The position numbers and the translations under genes were made by a program. A stretch of 45,901 bases of DNA from Nocardia asiatica NBRC 100129 (lineage in GTDB: Bacteria > Actinomycetota > Actinomycetes > Mycobacteriales > Mycobacteriaceae): contig NZ_BAFS01000031.1 of the NCBI RefSeq assembly GCF_000308415.1, forward strand, positions 1-45,901, written 5' to 3'. How positions within the stretch are numbered: the stretch's first letter is position 1; each line of letters opens with the position of its first letter. A model generated the notes under the pieces. That model had not been told where the DNA came from and made no database searches. It saw only the letters and a program-made list of their open reading frames with translations. Shown here in pieces: positions 9,660 to 18,503 of this stretch.

Positions 9660-9676
9660 ACGGCAAAATGTAGGCC

Positions 9677-11305
9677 GTGAGCGCAGTTTCTGTTTCGGAG
9701 TCCGGCGTACGGCCGATTCTGGCCGACGCCGTCGATCTGGCCCGCCGAGCGCTCCTGGAGTTGGAACCATCGGCGGTCGGCGCGCACCTCGGCGTGATAG
9801 CCGAGGACGAGAGCGCGGCGACCCATCGTTTCGAGGCCACGCTGCCCGGCTATCGCGGGTGGCAGTGGGCGGTGGTGGTGGCCGCCCCGCCCGGAGCCGA
9901 TCACGCGACGGTCAGCGAGTCCGCCTTGCTGCCCGGACCCGACGCCCTGGTCGCACCCGAGTTCGTCCCATGGGAACAGCGAGTTCGCCCCGGCGACCTC
10001 GCGCCAGGCGACTTGCTGGCCCCGCCCGCCGACGACCCGCGCCTGGTGCCCGGCTACGTCGCGACCGGCGACCCGGTGGTAGACGAAGCAGCCTACGAAC
10101 TCGGTCTCGGCCGCGCCAAGGTGATGAGCAGGGAAGGCCGCGCAGAGGCCGCCGAACGCTGGTACGCCGAACACGGCCCCGATTCCGAGATGGCCAAGGC
10201 CGCCCCGGCCACCTGCGGCAGCTGCGGCTTCTACCTGCCGTTGGCCGGAGCGCTGCGCGCCGCGTTCGGTGTCTGCGGCAACGTCATGGGCGCGGACGGG
10301 CGCGTCGTCCACGTCGCCTACGGCTGCGGCGCGCACTCCGACACCGAGATCCCCGCCGGCAGCGGCTCCCCGCTGTACGAGGCGTATGACGACGCGGCCA
10401 TCGAGGTGATCGCGCTCGAAACGGAAGGCGCGCGTGCCGCCGCGCCAGCCGAGGTTTCGGTTGACGAGGGCGGCGATCGGCGCGGTGCGGAAGAGGCGAG
10501 CAGTGTGCCCGGCGCGTCCGCCGAGGAGCCGGAGGATGTGACGGGGACCGCTGAGGTTCGCGTGGACGCGGTGGTCGCCGAGGGTGCTGTGGCTGCCTCG
10601 AACGCTACTGTCGCCGAAGACGCGGCCCTCGCCGGAGACTATGCCGCCACCGAGGACCTTGCCGTTTCCGATACTTCTGACGCCGCAGAGGCGCTCGCCG
10701 CTGCCGGAGAGGACGCGGCATCGGAGCACACGGCTGTCCCGGAAGAGGACGCGGCTTCGAGTGCGACCGGTGGGGATCAGCCCGAGGACCACACGACGAC
10801 CACGGGTCCCGAGGTGAACGAGCCGGAGGCAGTCGGCGCGGATCAGGTCGGCGAAATCGATTCCGCCGCTCCAGCTGCCGAAGCCGACGTTCCGTCCGCC
10901 GCGCAGGGGACCTCGAGCGCGCACGCTGCCGCCGAGCAGATGCACGCCGCCGATGCGATTTCCGCGGTCGCCGCTCAGGATGAGCCGTGCGGCATGGCAG
11001 ATGTCGGGCTGGTGCGTGACGCCGCGTCCGCCGACGCCGATGCGGTTCCTGCGGTCTCTGCTCCGGATGAGCCGAGCGGCACGGCAGACGACGTCGACAG
11101 CAGTCCAGCGGTCCGTACGGGTGACGCGGCGGACACTCCCGCAATCGTCGACGAGAGTGCGGATGCCGCGTCGGTCGACACGGAAGGCGCCGCCGTCGCC
11201 TCGGAGAGCGTGGTCGAGCCGACTGGGCAGGCAGGCGTCGAGGGCACCGGTGCCACGGTCGGTGACGAGCCGGGGTCCGAGGCACGGCCGGAGTTCCAGT
11301 CATAG
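9677..11305 (+). CDS. DUF3027 protein with long acidic Ala-rich tail
   Basis: This gene encodes 542 residues from GTG at 9677. The N-terminal 245 or so residues match DUF3027 and Rv0877 (262 residues). They contain a probable zinc site, CGSCGFYLPL followed by CGN and YGCGAHSDTE. The remaining roughly 295 residues are a low-complexity tail rich in Ala, Asp, Glu and Ser with no fold. The tail includes a degenerate internal repeat: DAISAVAAQDEPCGMAD at nucleotide 10952 and DAVPAVSAPDEPSGTAD 87 bases later. Function is unknown. The ATPase gene follows 56 bases after the stop and is probably cotranscribed. Confidence 0.87.
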   Translation: MSAVSVSESGVRPILADAVDLARRALLELEPSAVGAHLGVIAEDESAATHRFEATLPGYRGWQWAVVVAAPPGADHATVSESALLPGPDALVAPEFVPWEQRVRPGDLAPGDLLAPPADDPRLVPGYVATGDPVVDEAAYELGLGRAKVMSREGRAEAAERWYAEHGPDSEMAKAAPATCGSCGFYLPLAGALRAAFGVCGNVMGADGRVVHVAYGCGAHSDTEIPAGSGSPLYEAYDDAAIEVIALETEGARAAAPAEVSVDEGGDRRGAEEASSVPGASAEEPEDVTGTAEVRVDAVVAEGAVAASNATVAEDAALAGDYAATEDLAVSDTSDAAEALAAAGEDAASEHTAVPEEDAASSATGGDQPEDHTTTTGPEVNEPEAVGADQVGEIDSAAPAAEADVPSAAQGTSSAHAAAEQMHAADAISAVAAQDEPCGMADVGLVRDAASADADAVPAVSAPDEPSGTADDVDSSPAVRTGDAADTPAIVDESADAASVDTEGAAVASESVVEPTGQAGVEGTGATVGDEPGSEARPEFQS

Positions 11306-11361
11306 CCGCGGAGCTGATCGAGGCCGCCGATCCGTTCGGCACCGCGGCGCTGCGGGCGGGA

Positions 11362-14300
11362 GTGCTCGCCGCATGGCGTGATTCGCCGACTCGGTTGCGG
11401 GAGGACGCCGCGACCGAGCACGACTTGGTGCGCGCGGGCTACCGCGACCGGTTGCTGACCGAATTGGCGCAGAACGCCGCCGATGCCGCGCGCAAGGCGG
11501 GCGTGCCCGGTGAACTCGTCGTCCGGCTCGACGGCCGCGACCTGTCCATCGGCAATACCGGTGCGCCGCTCGACGTCTCCGGCGTGCACGCGCTCACGGC
11601 GCTGCGAGCGTCGGGGAAGTCCGGCGACGGCGAAGTCGGCCGGTTCGGTGTCGGGTTCACCGCGGTGCTCGCGGTGAGCGATGACATAGAGCTGCGGTCC
11701 GCCTCCGGATCTTTGCGCTTCTCTCGCACCCTGACCCGAGAAGATCTGAGCCGCAACCAGATCCGGATTCCCGCCGTCGATACCGGCGAATTCGCCCCTC
11801 CGGTGCTGCGGTTGGCCTGGCCCATCCCGGCGCGGCCGTCGTCCGGCCTCGACACCGAGGTGGTGCTGCGCCTGCGCGCGGACGTCGACGCCGACGCGCT
11901 CTTGGCGGCGATGCGCGCCGAAGCCGTCGACCTGCTGCTGGAACTGCCCGCCCTGCACCGCATCCGCGTCGGCGCGGACGAATTCGTCTACAGTGCCGAG
12001 GACATGGGTGCGGGCATGCACGAGGTCTATGTCGACGGCCCGGGCAGTGAACAGCGCACCTGGTGGCAGTACAGCGCACCGCGCGCACGCTGGCTGCTGC
12101 CCGTACGCGACGGTAAGCCGGTGGCCGCCGCTGCCGACGTGCTGCGAGCGCCCACTCGTTCCGACGAGGAACTGTCGCTGCCCGCGCTGCTGATCGCCGA
12201 CATTCCCATGCAACCGGATCGTCGCAGGCTGTTGCCCGGCGCCAGGCTCGTGGAGCTGGCTGCGGGCTACGCCGATTTCGCCCGCGCCCTCCCACCGCGC
12301 GACCGTCTCGTGCTGGTCCCGGCGCCCGGTTTCGCCCGCAGCGAGGCCGACGGCCTGCTGCGCGAAGCCCTGCTGCACGAGCTGCGATCCCATCCCTGGC
12401 TCCCGGTCGTGGCCACCTACCGGCGCGCTCCGCAGGGAGGCTCCACTGCGGACCACGAACCCCCGACCGGCTCATACGACGAACCTGCTGCCCCGTACGA
12501 GCTGGTGTGGCCCACCGAATCACCGGATGAAATGTTCGCCGACGCGGACGATGCCGAGGCCGCCGCAGGACCAGCCACGAGTGGCGGTTCGCAGACGTCG
12601 GTGGACGCAGGAGCGTCGAGCGAGGTCTGGGCCGACGAATCGGGCAGCGCCTCCCTTTCGATGTCGGACAGGGTATCCGGCGAACCACATGACGCGCCCG
12701 ATGCCGCTTCCCGCGTCGCCGGTGCGCCCGCCGTGCAGTCACCGGCCGAGGACATGGCCGCCCCCACCCGCGCATACGTCTTCACCGGCCTGACCGCTGA
12801 GTTGGCCGCGCTGCTCGACCACGTGGTCGGCCCCTTGGTGATCCCCGACCTCTCCGGGCACGCCCACGCCGAGGCCATGGGCGTGCTGGACGTGCACCGG
12901 CTCGGACTGGCCCGGCTCGCGGAGTTGTCGGCGGGCTTGGAGCGTCCGCCGAGTTGGTGGCGCTCGTTCTATGCCGCGTTGGAACCGTTCGTGGTGGATC
13001 CGCTCGCGGCGGAAGAACTCGGCGCGCTGGCGGTGCCGCTGGCCGACGGCCGACTGGTCACCGGGCCGCGCACCGTGGTGCTGGACGATCAGCTCGAGGT
13101 CGCGATCCCGGTGCACTGGGCCAGGCTCGCGCACCCCGAAGCCGCGCACCCGCTGCTGGCTCGGCTCGGCGCGCGGTCGGCGACCGCCGAGGATCTGCTG
13201 AACGATCCGGGGTTGCGAGCCGACTTGGAGGATCATCCGGGCGATCCCGATACCGCCGACGCCGTTCTGCGTCTGGCCGCGCAGGCCCAGCCGGAGTCAC
13301 TGCCCTCCTGGCTCGGAATGCTCGAATTGGCCGACTCCGAGGGCGAACCGCGGCCGGCCGACGAACTGCTGCTGCCCGGCGCGCCGCTGCGTGAACTGCT
13401 CGTGCCGGACGCGCCCTTCGGCACGCTCGACTCCCAGTTGGTGGAGCGCTACGGTGCGGACGCGTTGCGCGCGGTCGGCGTCGGCTGGGATTTCGTGGTG
13501 ATCGTCGAAGCCGATCCGACCGGTCCGGATCATGATCTGGCGGACGAGGAACAGTGGTGGTCGACGCTGTCGGACGATCCGCCGGAGCTGATCGCCGTCC
13601 GCGACCTCGACCTGGTCGACGATCAGGCCTGGCCCGAAGCGTTGCGACAGCTGGCCGCAACGCCGCGCACCCGTCGTCTGCTCGCCGACGCCGACGGCTA
13701 CACCGCATGGTGGCTGCGCGCGTACGCGCGGATCGACAGCACCGCGCTCGGCCTGTTCCGGCACCCAGCCGACACCGAGTTCGACGGGCTGCTACCGGCG
13801 TTCGCCGTCGCAGGCGTCGACCCGGACGCCTATCGCGCGGTTCTCGCCGACCCGCGGACGATCACCGACGAGCTCGCCGCCGCGCTGCTGGAGGCGCTCG
13901 CCGATCCCGCCGAAACTCCCGTGCCCGAGGTCGTCTCGCGCGCGCACGCGCGCATGGCGGCAGCCGTCGCCGCGGGCGTGCTGGATATCGGCGACCTGGA
14001 ACCGCCCGATCGTGTGCGCGCCCTCTCCGGCGCGGTGGTGGATCCGGGCGACGCGTTCGTCCTGGATCAACCGTGGTTCGGCTTGGCGGTGCCGCCGGAC
14101 CGCTTGGTGGCGGGCGACAGCGAAACCGCCTCGGCCCTGGCGGCTCTGCTCGATCTACCGCTGGTGTCCGAGGCCGTCACCGCCGAGGTGGTTGGCAGCG
14201 GCCGCCGCACCACTTGGGCGGCGGAGCCGCTGGGCGTGGTGCTGCGCCAAATGTTCGACTTGCCCCCGCAAGCGGGCGAGCTGATCGTGCACCGAGAGCT

Positions 14301-14400
14301 CACGGTGCGCCTGAGCGGTGCGATCGAGGCGACGGTGGCGGTGCCCTGGTGGCGGACCGGTACGGCCGTGCACGTCCACGCGCCGCGCTCGCACGGCTGA
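11362..14400 (+). CDS. Sacsin/Hsp90-like (GHKL) ATPase, large
   Basis: This gene encodes 1012 residues from GTG at 11362. The first 150 or so residues form a Bergerat-fold ATP site: N-box ELAQNAADAA (35-43), G1 LSIGNTGAPL (61-70) and G2 GEVGRFGVGFTAVLAV (90-105). The arrangement matches sacsin N-terminal-like proteins of actinobacteria, whose role is unknown but chaperone-like by fold. A disordered acidic insert lies at about 385-465, followed by a long helical region. The start is uncertain. The frame is open back to a stop at 11263 and encodes family-like residues (ADPFGTAALRAG) just upstream, but contains no ATG, GTG or TTG there; CTG at 11314 is the only near-start. Confidence 0.85.
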   Translation: MLAAWRDSPTRLREDAATEHDLVRAGYRDRLLTELAQNAADAARKAGVPGELVVRLDGRDLSIGNTGAPLDVSGVHALTALRASGKSGDGEVGRFGVGFTAVLAVSDDIELRSASGSLRFSRTLTREDLSRNQIRIPAVDTGEFAPPVLRLAWPIPARPSSGLDTEVVLRLRADVDADALLAAMRAEAVDLLLELPALHRIRVGADEFVYSAEDMGAGMHEVYVDGPGSEQRTWWQYSAPRARWLLPVRDGKPVAAAADVLRAPTRSDEELSLPALLIADIPMQPDRRRLLPGARLVELAAGYADFARALPPRDRLVLVPAPGFARSEADGLLREALLHELRSHPWLPVVATYRRAPQGGSTADHEPPTGSYDEPAAPYELVWPTESPDEMFADADDAEAAAGPATSGGSQTSVDAGASSEVWADESGSASLSMSDRVSGEPHDAPDAASRVAGAPAVQSPAEDMAAPTRAYVFTGLTAELAALLDHVVGPLVIPDLSGHAHAEAMGVLDVHRLGLARLAELSAGLERPPSWWRSFYAALEPFVVDPLAAEELGALAVPLADGRLVTGPRTVVLDDQLEVAIPVHWARLAHPEAAHPLLARLGARSATAEDLLNDPGLRADLEDHPGDPDTADAVLRLAAQAQPESLPSWLGMLELADSEGEPRPADELLLPGAPLRELLVPDAPFGTLDSQLVERYGADALRAVGVGWDFVVIVEADPTGPDHDLADEEQWWSTLSDDPPELIAVRDLDLVDDQAWPEALRQLAATPRTRRLLADADGYTAWWLRAYARIDSTALGLFRHPADTEFDGLLPAFAVAGVDPDAYRAVLADPRTITDELAAALLEALADPAETPVPEVVSRAHARMAAAVAAGVLDIGDLEPPDRVRALSGAVVDPGDAFVLDQPWFGLAVPPDRLVAGDSETASALAALLDLPLVSEAVTAEVVGSGRRTTWAAEPLGVVLRQMFDLPPQAGELIVHRELTVRLSGAIEATVAVPWWRTGTAVHVHAPRSHG

Positions 14401-14404
14401 ACGG

Positions 14405-15034
14405 CTACTGCGTGGCGTATCCGGTGAGCATCTCGCTCAGCAGATCCAACTGCCCGCGCACGCTTTCGCTGTCGTCGTCCACCAGCCAGCGCAGCACCAC
14501 GCCGTCGATGACGTTGAGCGTGAACCGGCTCAGCGTCTGCACCGGGACCGACCAGTTGGTGCCGGTCGCATCGCGGGCGTGCTCGAGGATGTCGGCGACG
14601 GTGGAGTCGTTGAAGTTGTACTGTTCCCGCGCGATCGCCAATTTCGCCGGGGTTTGCTCACCTTCCCGCAGCGCGTATGTGGTGGTTTCGTAAGTGAGCA
14701 GCTGCCGTTCCGGAGTGGCTTCGATGTTCAGCCACATGAGTTCGAGTCCGGCCCGGATCAATTTTTGAAGGGCTTCTTTTCCACTTCCGACGTCCTGCCA
14801 TACCGTTTCGTTCGCGTCGACGGAATCGCGTAATTCCATCGACAACGCTTTGACCAGCTCGGTCATCAGCGCGTCCTTGTTTTCGAAACAGTAATGCACC
14901 ACACCGAGCGAGACACCGGCCGCCTGAGCGACATCGCGCGTGGTCACGCCCGCAACACCCTTTTTCTCGGCAAGGCCGATCGCGGCCTCGATAAGGTGGG
15001 CCCGTCGTTCTTCGACGCTCAATCGGGAGGACAC
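14405..15034 (-). CDS. TetR-family (BetI-like) repressor, divergent from ceramidase
   Basis: This gene encodes 209 residues from GTG at 15034. The helix-turn-helix lies at about 10-55 (RRAHLIEAAIGLAEKKGVAG, then VAQAAGVSLGVVHYCFENKD). The C-terminal half resembles the BetI-type domain, with a conserved LELMWLNIEATPERQLLTYE segment. The codon composition is less GC-biased near its N-terminus than in neighbouring genes. Divergence from the neutral ceramidase gene and a palindrome in the shared gap suggest that it represses that gene. The ligand might be a sphingoid or fatty acyl product; that is inference. Confidence 0.88.
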   Translation of the reverse strand: MSSRLSVEERRAHLIEAAIGLAEKKGVAGVTTRDVAQAAGVSLGVVHYCFENKDALMTELVKALSMELRDSVDANETVWQDVGSGKEALQKLIRAGLELMWLNIEATPERQLLTYETTTYALREGEQTPAKLAIAREQYNFNDSTVADILEHARDATGTNWSVPVQTLSRFTLNVIDGVVLRWLVDDDSESVRGQLDLLSEMLTGYATQ

Positions 15035-15092
15035 CCAAGGGAGTTAAGCGCCCACGGCCCGCGCAGTCAATTCGCGAGCCGGAAAAATTCGG

Positions 15093-15110
15093 ACTGGACG
15101 GGTGACCAGT
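15093..15110. promoter_or_regulatory. Operator-like inverted repeat in TetR/ceramidase gap
   Basis: ACTGG (15093-15097) and CCAGT (15106-15110) form an inverted repeat with an extra C-G pair inside. It sits 39 bases upstream of the ceramidase start and inside the divergent promoter region. It is a candidate site for the neighbouring TetR protein. Confidence 0.5.
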
Positions 15111-15148
15111 TGTGTGGTTCGCTGCATCGGAACGGAAGGGAGACGGCT

Positions 15149-17209
15149 ATGTCGGTGTCGCGCAGAACTGTTCTGGCCCGGACCGCGATCGGTTCGGCCG
15201 CGCTCGCGGCCGTGACGGCGCCCGGGATGAGCGGTGTACTCGGCGTTCCGGCGGCCGCCTCGGCGGATTCCGGCGACTACGAGATCGGCGTCGGGCTTTC
15301 CGACATCACCGGCCCGGCCGCGGAATGCGGCATGATGGGCTACTCCCAGCTCGAGCAGCAGACCGCGGGCATCCACCTGCGCCCGCGGGCGCGGGCGTTC
15401 GTCATCGGCAGCGGCGGGCGGCGGATTGTCTTCGCGGTGGCCGAGAACGGGATGATCTTCCAGTCCGTGCACCGCGGCGTGCTCACTGAATTGGCCCGGC
15501 GCTTCGGCGATCTGTACACCGAGCAGAACGTCCTGCTCACCTCCACACATTCGCACGCGACCTGCGGCGGCTCCAGCCACGACTACGCCTACAACCTGTC
15601 CATCCTCGGTTTCCAGCAGCAGGTGTACGACGCCGAGGTGCACGGGATCGTCGAGGCGATTGCCGCCGCGCACGCCGATCTCGGCCCCGGCTCGCTCGCA
15701 GTCGGCCGTACCGAGCTGCACGACGCGAGCGTGAATCGCTCGCGGGTGGCCTGGGAACGCAATCCGGCAGCGGACCGGCGACATTTCCCGGACGCCATCG
15801 ATCCCGCGGTCACCACGCTCGTCCTGCGCAAAGGCGGCCGGACGGCCGGGACCATCACCTGGTTCGCCACCCACAACACGTCGATGACCAACGCGAACCG
15901 GCTGATCAGCTCCGACAACAAGGGCTATGCCTCGTTCTCCGGCGAGCACATCGAGCACGGCGTGCGATACCTGGACGGCAAGCCCGCGTTCGTGGCCGCC
16001 TTCGCGCAGACCAACGCCGGTGACATGTCCCCGAACTTGAATCTGCGCCCCGGCTCCGGTCCCACCGAGGACGAGTTCGAGAACACCCGGATTCTGGGTG
16101 AGCGGCAGTACGCGGCGTCGAAAGAAGCGACAGCGCAGGCGCATTCGATTTCCGGTCCGGTGGACGGGATGCTCTGCTACATCGACCTGGCCGACATCGC
16201 GGTGGACGGTCGCTGGACGCCGGAGGGCCTGCCGCGGCGCACCGCACCGGCCGCAGCAGGCGTTTCGCTGATCGCGGGCAGTGTCGAGGACGGTCCGGGC
16301 CTGCCGGGTGGCCCGGTTCCGGAAGGTGTGCGCAATCCGTTTCTCGAGACGCTCGGCGACCCTTCCCAACCCGCACCGGCCTGGCTGGCGGACGCGCAGG
16401 CGCCGAAAGCGATCGCGGCTCCGCTCGGCTTGCTGCCTCCGGTCGCGTGGGTGCCGAATGTGCTGCCGATTCAGCTCGTTCGCATCGGCGATCTCTATCT
16501 CGCCGCCGCGGGAGGCGAATTCACCATCACGGCGGGCCTGCGGGTTCGCGAGGCGGTCGCGGCGGCGCTGAACGTCCCGCTGGAGCAGGTGCTCATGCAG
16601 GGGTACGCGAACGCCTACCACGAATACGTCACCACGCCCGAGGAGTACGACTCCCAGCAGTACGAGGGGGCTTCGACGCTGTTCGGCCGCTACACCTTGT
16701 GCGCCTATCAGCAGGAGTTCGCCCGGCTCGCTACCGCCTTCGCCGCCGGTGGCCGGGTGGCGCGCGGTCCGGCGCCGCGCGATGTGTCCCACCTACAGCC
16801 GAACTTCCAGGTGGGTGCAGGTCCGGACGCGGCAGCGGAGGGGCGCGCCTTCGGAGACGTGCTGGTGCAGCCCCACCCGGCCTATGGGCGCGGTGGGCGC
16901 GTGGTGGCCGAGTTCGTCTCGGCGCACCCGAAGCACGACAACCGCCGCAACGGGACGTTCTTGGAAGTGCAGCGCCGGAATGCCTCCGGTGAGTGGGTGC
17001 GGGTGGCCAACGAGGGGGAGTGGGCGGTGCGATACCACTGGAGCAAGCGCGGGCTCGCCGAGTCGGTGGCCCGGTTCACCTGGGACATCCCGCTCGACGC
17101 CGAGCCGGGGCGCTACCGCTTCCAGCACTTCGCGACCCGTCTCGATCCCGGTGGCGCGCTTGTCCCGTTCACCGGCGCCACCGGCGAATTCGAGGTGGGC
17201 CGAGCGTGA
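15149..17209 (+). CDS. Secreted neutral ceramidase
   Basis: This gene encodes 686 residues from ATG at 15149, with GGAAGGGAG as ribosome site. A Tat signal (SVSRRTVLARTAIGSAAL) ends near AAASAD (about 36-40). The catalytic domain (about 44-520) shows the zinc ligands in STHSHATCG (132-140), the HNTSMTN stretch (242-248), and the hexapeptide GDMSPN (291-296). The last corresponds to GDVSPN of Pseudomonas ceramidase, whose Ser is catalytic. The C-terminal 160 or so residues form the usual beta-sandwich (RFTWDIPLDAEPGRYRFQHF). The enzyme hydrolyses ceramide to sphingosine and fatty acid, a plausible attack on host sphingolipids. Length fits the family, and control is probably by the divergent TetR. 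Confidence 0.93.
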   Translation: MSVSRRTVLARTAIGSAALAAVTAPGMSGVLGVPAAASADSGDYEIGVGLSDITGPAAECGMMGYSQLEQQTAGIHLRPRARAFVIGSGGRRIVFAVAENGMIFQSVHRGVLTELARRFGDLYTEQNVLLTSTHSHATCGGSSHDYAYNLSILGFQQQVYDAEVHGIVEAIAAAHADLGPGSLAVGRTELHDASVNRSRVAWERNPAADRRHFPDAIDPAVTTLVLRKGGRTAGTITWFATHNTSMTNANRLISSDNKGYASFSGEHIEHGVRYLDGKPAFVAAFAQTNAGDMSPNLNLRPGSGPTEDEFENTRILGERQYAASKEATAQAHSISGPVDGMLCYIDLADIAVDGRWTPEGLPRRTAPAAAGVSLIAGSVEDGPGLPGGPVPEGVRNPFLETLGDPSQPAPAWLADAQAPKAIAAPLGLLPPVAWVPNVLPIQLVRIGDLYLAAAGGEFTITAGLRVREAVAAALNVPLEQVLMQGYANAYHEYVTTPEEYDSQQYEGASTLFGRYTLCAYQQEFARLATAFAAGGRVARGPAPRDVSHLQPNFQVGAGPDAAAEGRAFGDVLVQPHPAYGRGGRVVAEFVSAHPKHDNRRNGTFLEVQRRNASGEWVRVANEGEWAVRYHWSKRGLAESVARFTWDIPLDAEPGRYRFQHFATRLDPGGALVPFTGATGEFEVGRA

Positions 17210-17219
17210 CCGGACGGGG

Positions 17220-17459
17220 CTACAGGCCGGTCTGCGCGCCCTTGTCCCCGCGTCGCGCGCCGCGGCGCTGTACCAGATAGATCACCAGGGCGATCAGGCC
17301 GACCACCAGCCCCATGAGGCAGACGGGGCGGGCCGACGCCCACCGGTCGCCGCCCGCCCACACCACCACGGTGGCGATCAGCCACAACGCGCTGCCGACC
17401 GCGAGCACCGGGCGCGGATCGGTGAGGCGCGGCGGGATCTGCGGGACTCTCTGCGTCAC
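17220..17459 (-). CDS. DUF2530 small membrane protein (Rv0879c-like)
   Basis: This gene encodes 79 residues from GTG at 17459. It has two hydrophobic helices (about 19-36 and 46-64), the pattern LTDPRPVLAVGSALWLIATV, and a basic C-terminal tail. It matches DUF2530 in sequence style and Rv0879c in position, divergent from the MarR gene. Function is unknown. It converges with the ceramidase gene, only ten bases from its stop. Confidence 0.8.
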   Translation of the reverse strand: MTQRVPQIPPRLTDPRPVLAVGSALWLIATVVVWAGGDRWASARPVCLMGLVVGLIALVIYLVQRRGARRGDKGAQTGL

Positions 17460-17574
17460 GAGTTCAGCCTAATCGGACCGCCGAGACGAAGTGCGTGGGC
17501 CGAGTGGAAGCGACGTGGTCCCGGAGCGCGGGAACCCGCGACCGGCCGCCCGCGGTCCCGTATCGTTTGCCACT

Positions 17575-18012
17575 GTGACAACGCCATCGGATGTCAGAGC
17601 CCTTGCTGGTGAGCTCTCGCTGGCGGTCGTTCGACTGACGCGACACCTGCGCGGACGTCGCGCCGACTCGCAGATCTCGCTCACCCAACTCTCCGCGCTC
17701 GCCACCCTCGCGCGAGAGGGCGCGATGACGCCGGGCGCGCTCGCGGCGAAAGAACGCGTCCAGCCGCCGTCCATGACTCGCGTCATCGCCTCGCTCACCG
17801 ATCTGGATCTGGTGGAGCGCAATCCGCATCCGACCGACGGCCGTCAGATCATCGTCTCGCTGTCCCCGGCGGGCCGCGCGCTCATCGCGGACGAGGCCAG
17901 CGCGCGTGAGGCCTGGATGACCGAGCAGCTGTCCACCCTCACCGAGGAGCAGCTCGTCGTGCTCACCCGTGCCGTGGCGATCATGAAGCAGATCGTCGCG
18001 GAGTCCGAGTAG
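17575..18012 (+). CDS. MarR-family regulator (Rv0880-like)
   Basis: This gene encodes 145 residues from GTG at 17575; the frame is open further upstream, but family proteins begin near here. The winged helix-turn-helix is complete: LTQLSALATLAREGAMTPG, then LAAKERVQPPSMTRVIASL, and the wing LVERNPHPTDGRQIIVSLSP. Flanking helices form the dimer interface. The position next to DUF2530 and upstream of the SpoU gene block corresponds to Rv0880. The ligand and targets are not evident from the sequence. Confidence 0.9.
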   Translation: MTTPSDVRALAGELSLAVVRLTRHLRGRRADSQISLTQLSALATLAREGAMTPGALAAKERVQPPSMTRVIASLTDLDLVERNPHPTDGRQIIVSLSPAGRALIADEASAREAWMTEQLSTLTEEQLVVLTRAVAIMKQIVAESE

Positions 18013-18060
18013 CCGTACGGTCCCAACGGCGTTCGTCTTCCGCCGCCGACGCGGCACAGA

Positions 18061-18300
18061 TCAGCGGTTCGTCCGGATGAGCCGGACGAGGACTCCGGCT
18101 CCCCACCACAGCAGGCCACCCGAGATCGTCAAGCAGAGGACGAAGGCCGGGTAGACCAGTACGCCGTAGTCGTCGGCCCAGCGGGGCAAGCGGGTGAGCT
18201 GGGTGGCCGCGGCGACGAGCAATAGCAGGCCGAAGACCGCCGCGATCGGGGCGAGCGGCGCGGTGTCCGGGTCGGCTCGGCGGGCAGTGCGGTCGGTCAT
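18061..18300 (-). CDS. Small two-helix membrane protein
   Basis: This gene encodes 79 residues from ATG at 18300, preceded by a strong AGGAGGG ten bases upstream. Two hydrophobic segments (about 17-36 and 46-68) separate a charged N-terminus from the basic tail LVRLIRTNR. I do not recognise the family. A perfect CRP-type palindrome lies 115 bases upstream of the start, so expression may respond to cAMP. The frame is open to 18354, but the ribosome site decides for 18300. Confidence 0.7.
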   Translation of the reverse strand: MTDRTARRADPDTAPLAPIAAVFGLLLLVAAATQLTRLPRWADDYGVLVYPAFVLCLTISGGLLWWGAGVLVRLIRTNR

Positions 18301-18414
18301 GGTGGAGCCCTCCTGTGCGGTCGGCTCGACGCCCGAGTGGGGCGCGATGGGCACTGAAAACGTCAGTTACCTTCTAGCTAACATTCGCGCGGAGATGTGA
18401 TTTCGTTAACACAC

Positions 18415-18430
18415 TGTGATGCAGATCACA
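18415..18430. promoter_or_regulatory. Second perfect CRP-type operator
   Basis: TGTGATGCAGATCACA is a perfect TGTGA-N6-TCACA palindrome between the YccF gene (ending at 18504) and the small membrane gene (starting at 18300). It is positioned to act on the latter. Confidence 0.8.
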
Positions 18431-18503
18431 GGCTCGTCGCGCTGCATGACGCGGCTTTTTCGGGCGCCCGAACGGCTCGTGCGGGCGGACAGCGTGCCGT
18501 CGG

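Noticed and set aside
9602..10945. 447-residue leftward open frame opposite DUF3027
   Set aside because: Gly/Arg-rich antisense frame; DUF3027 on the plus strand has a conserved Cys motif and expected gene order.
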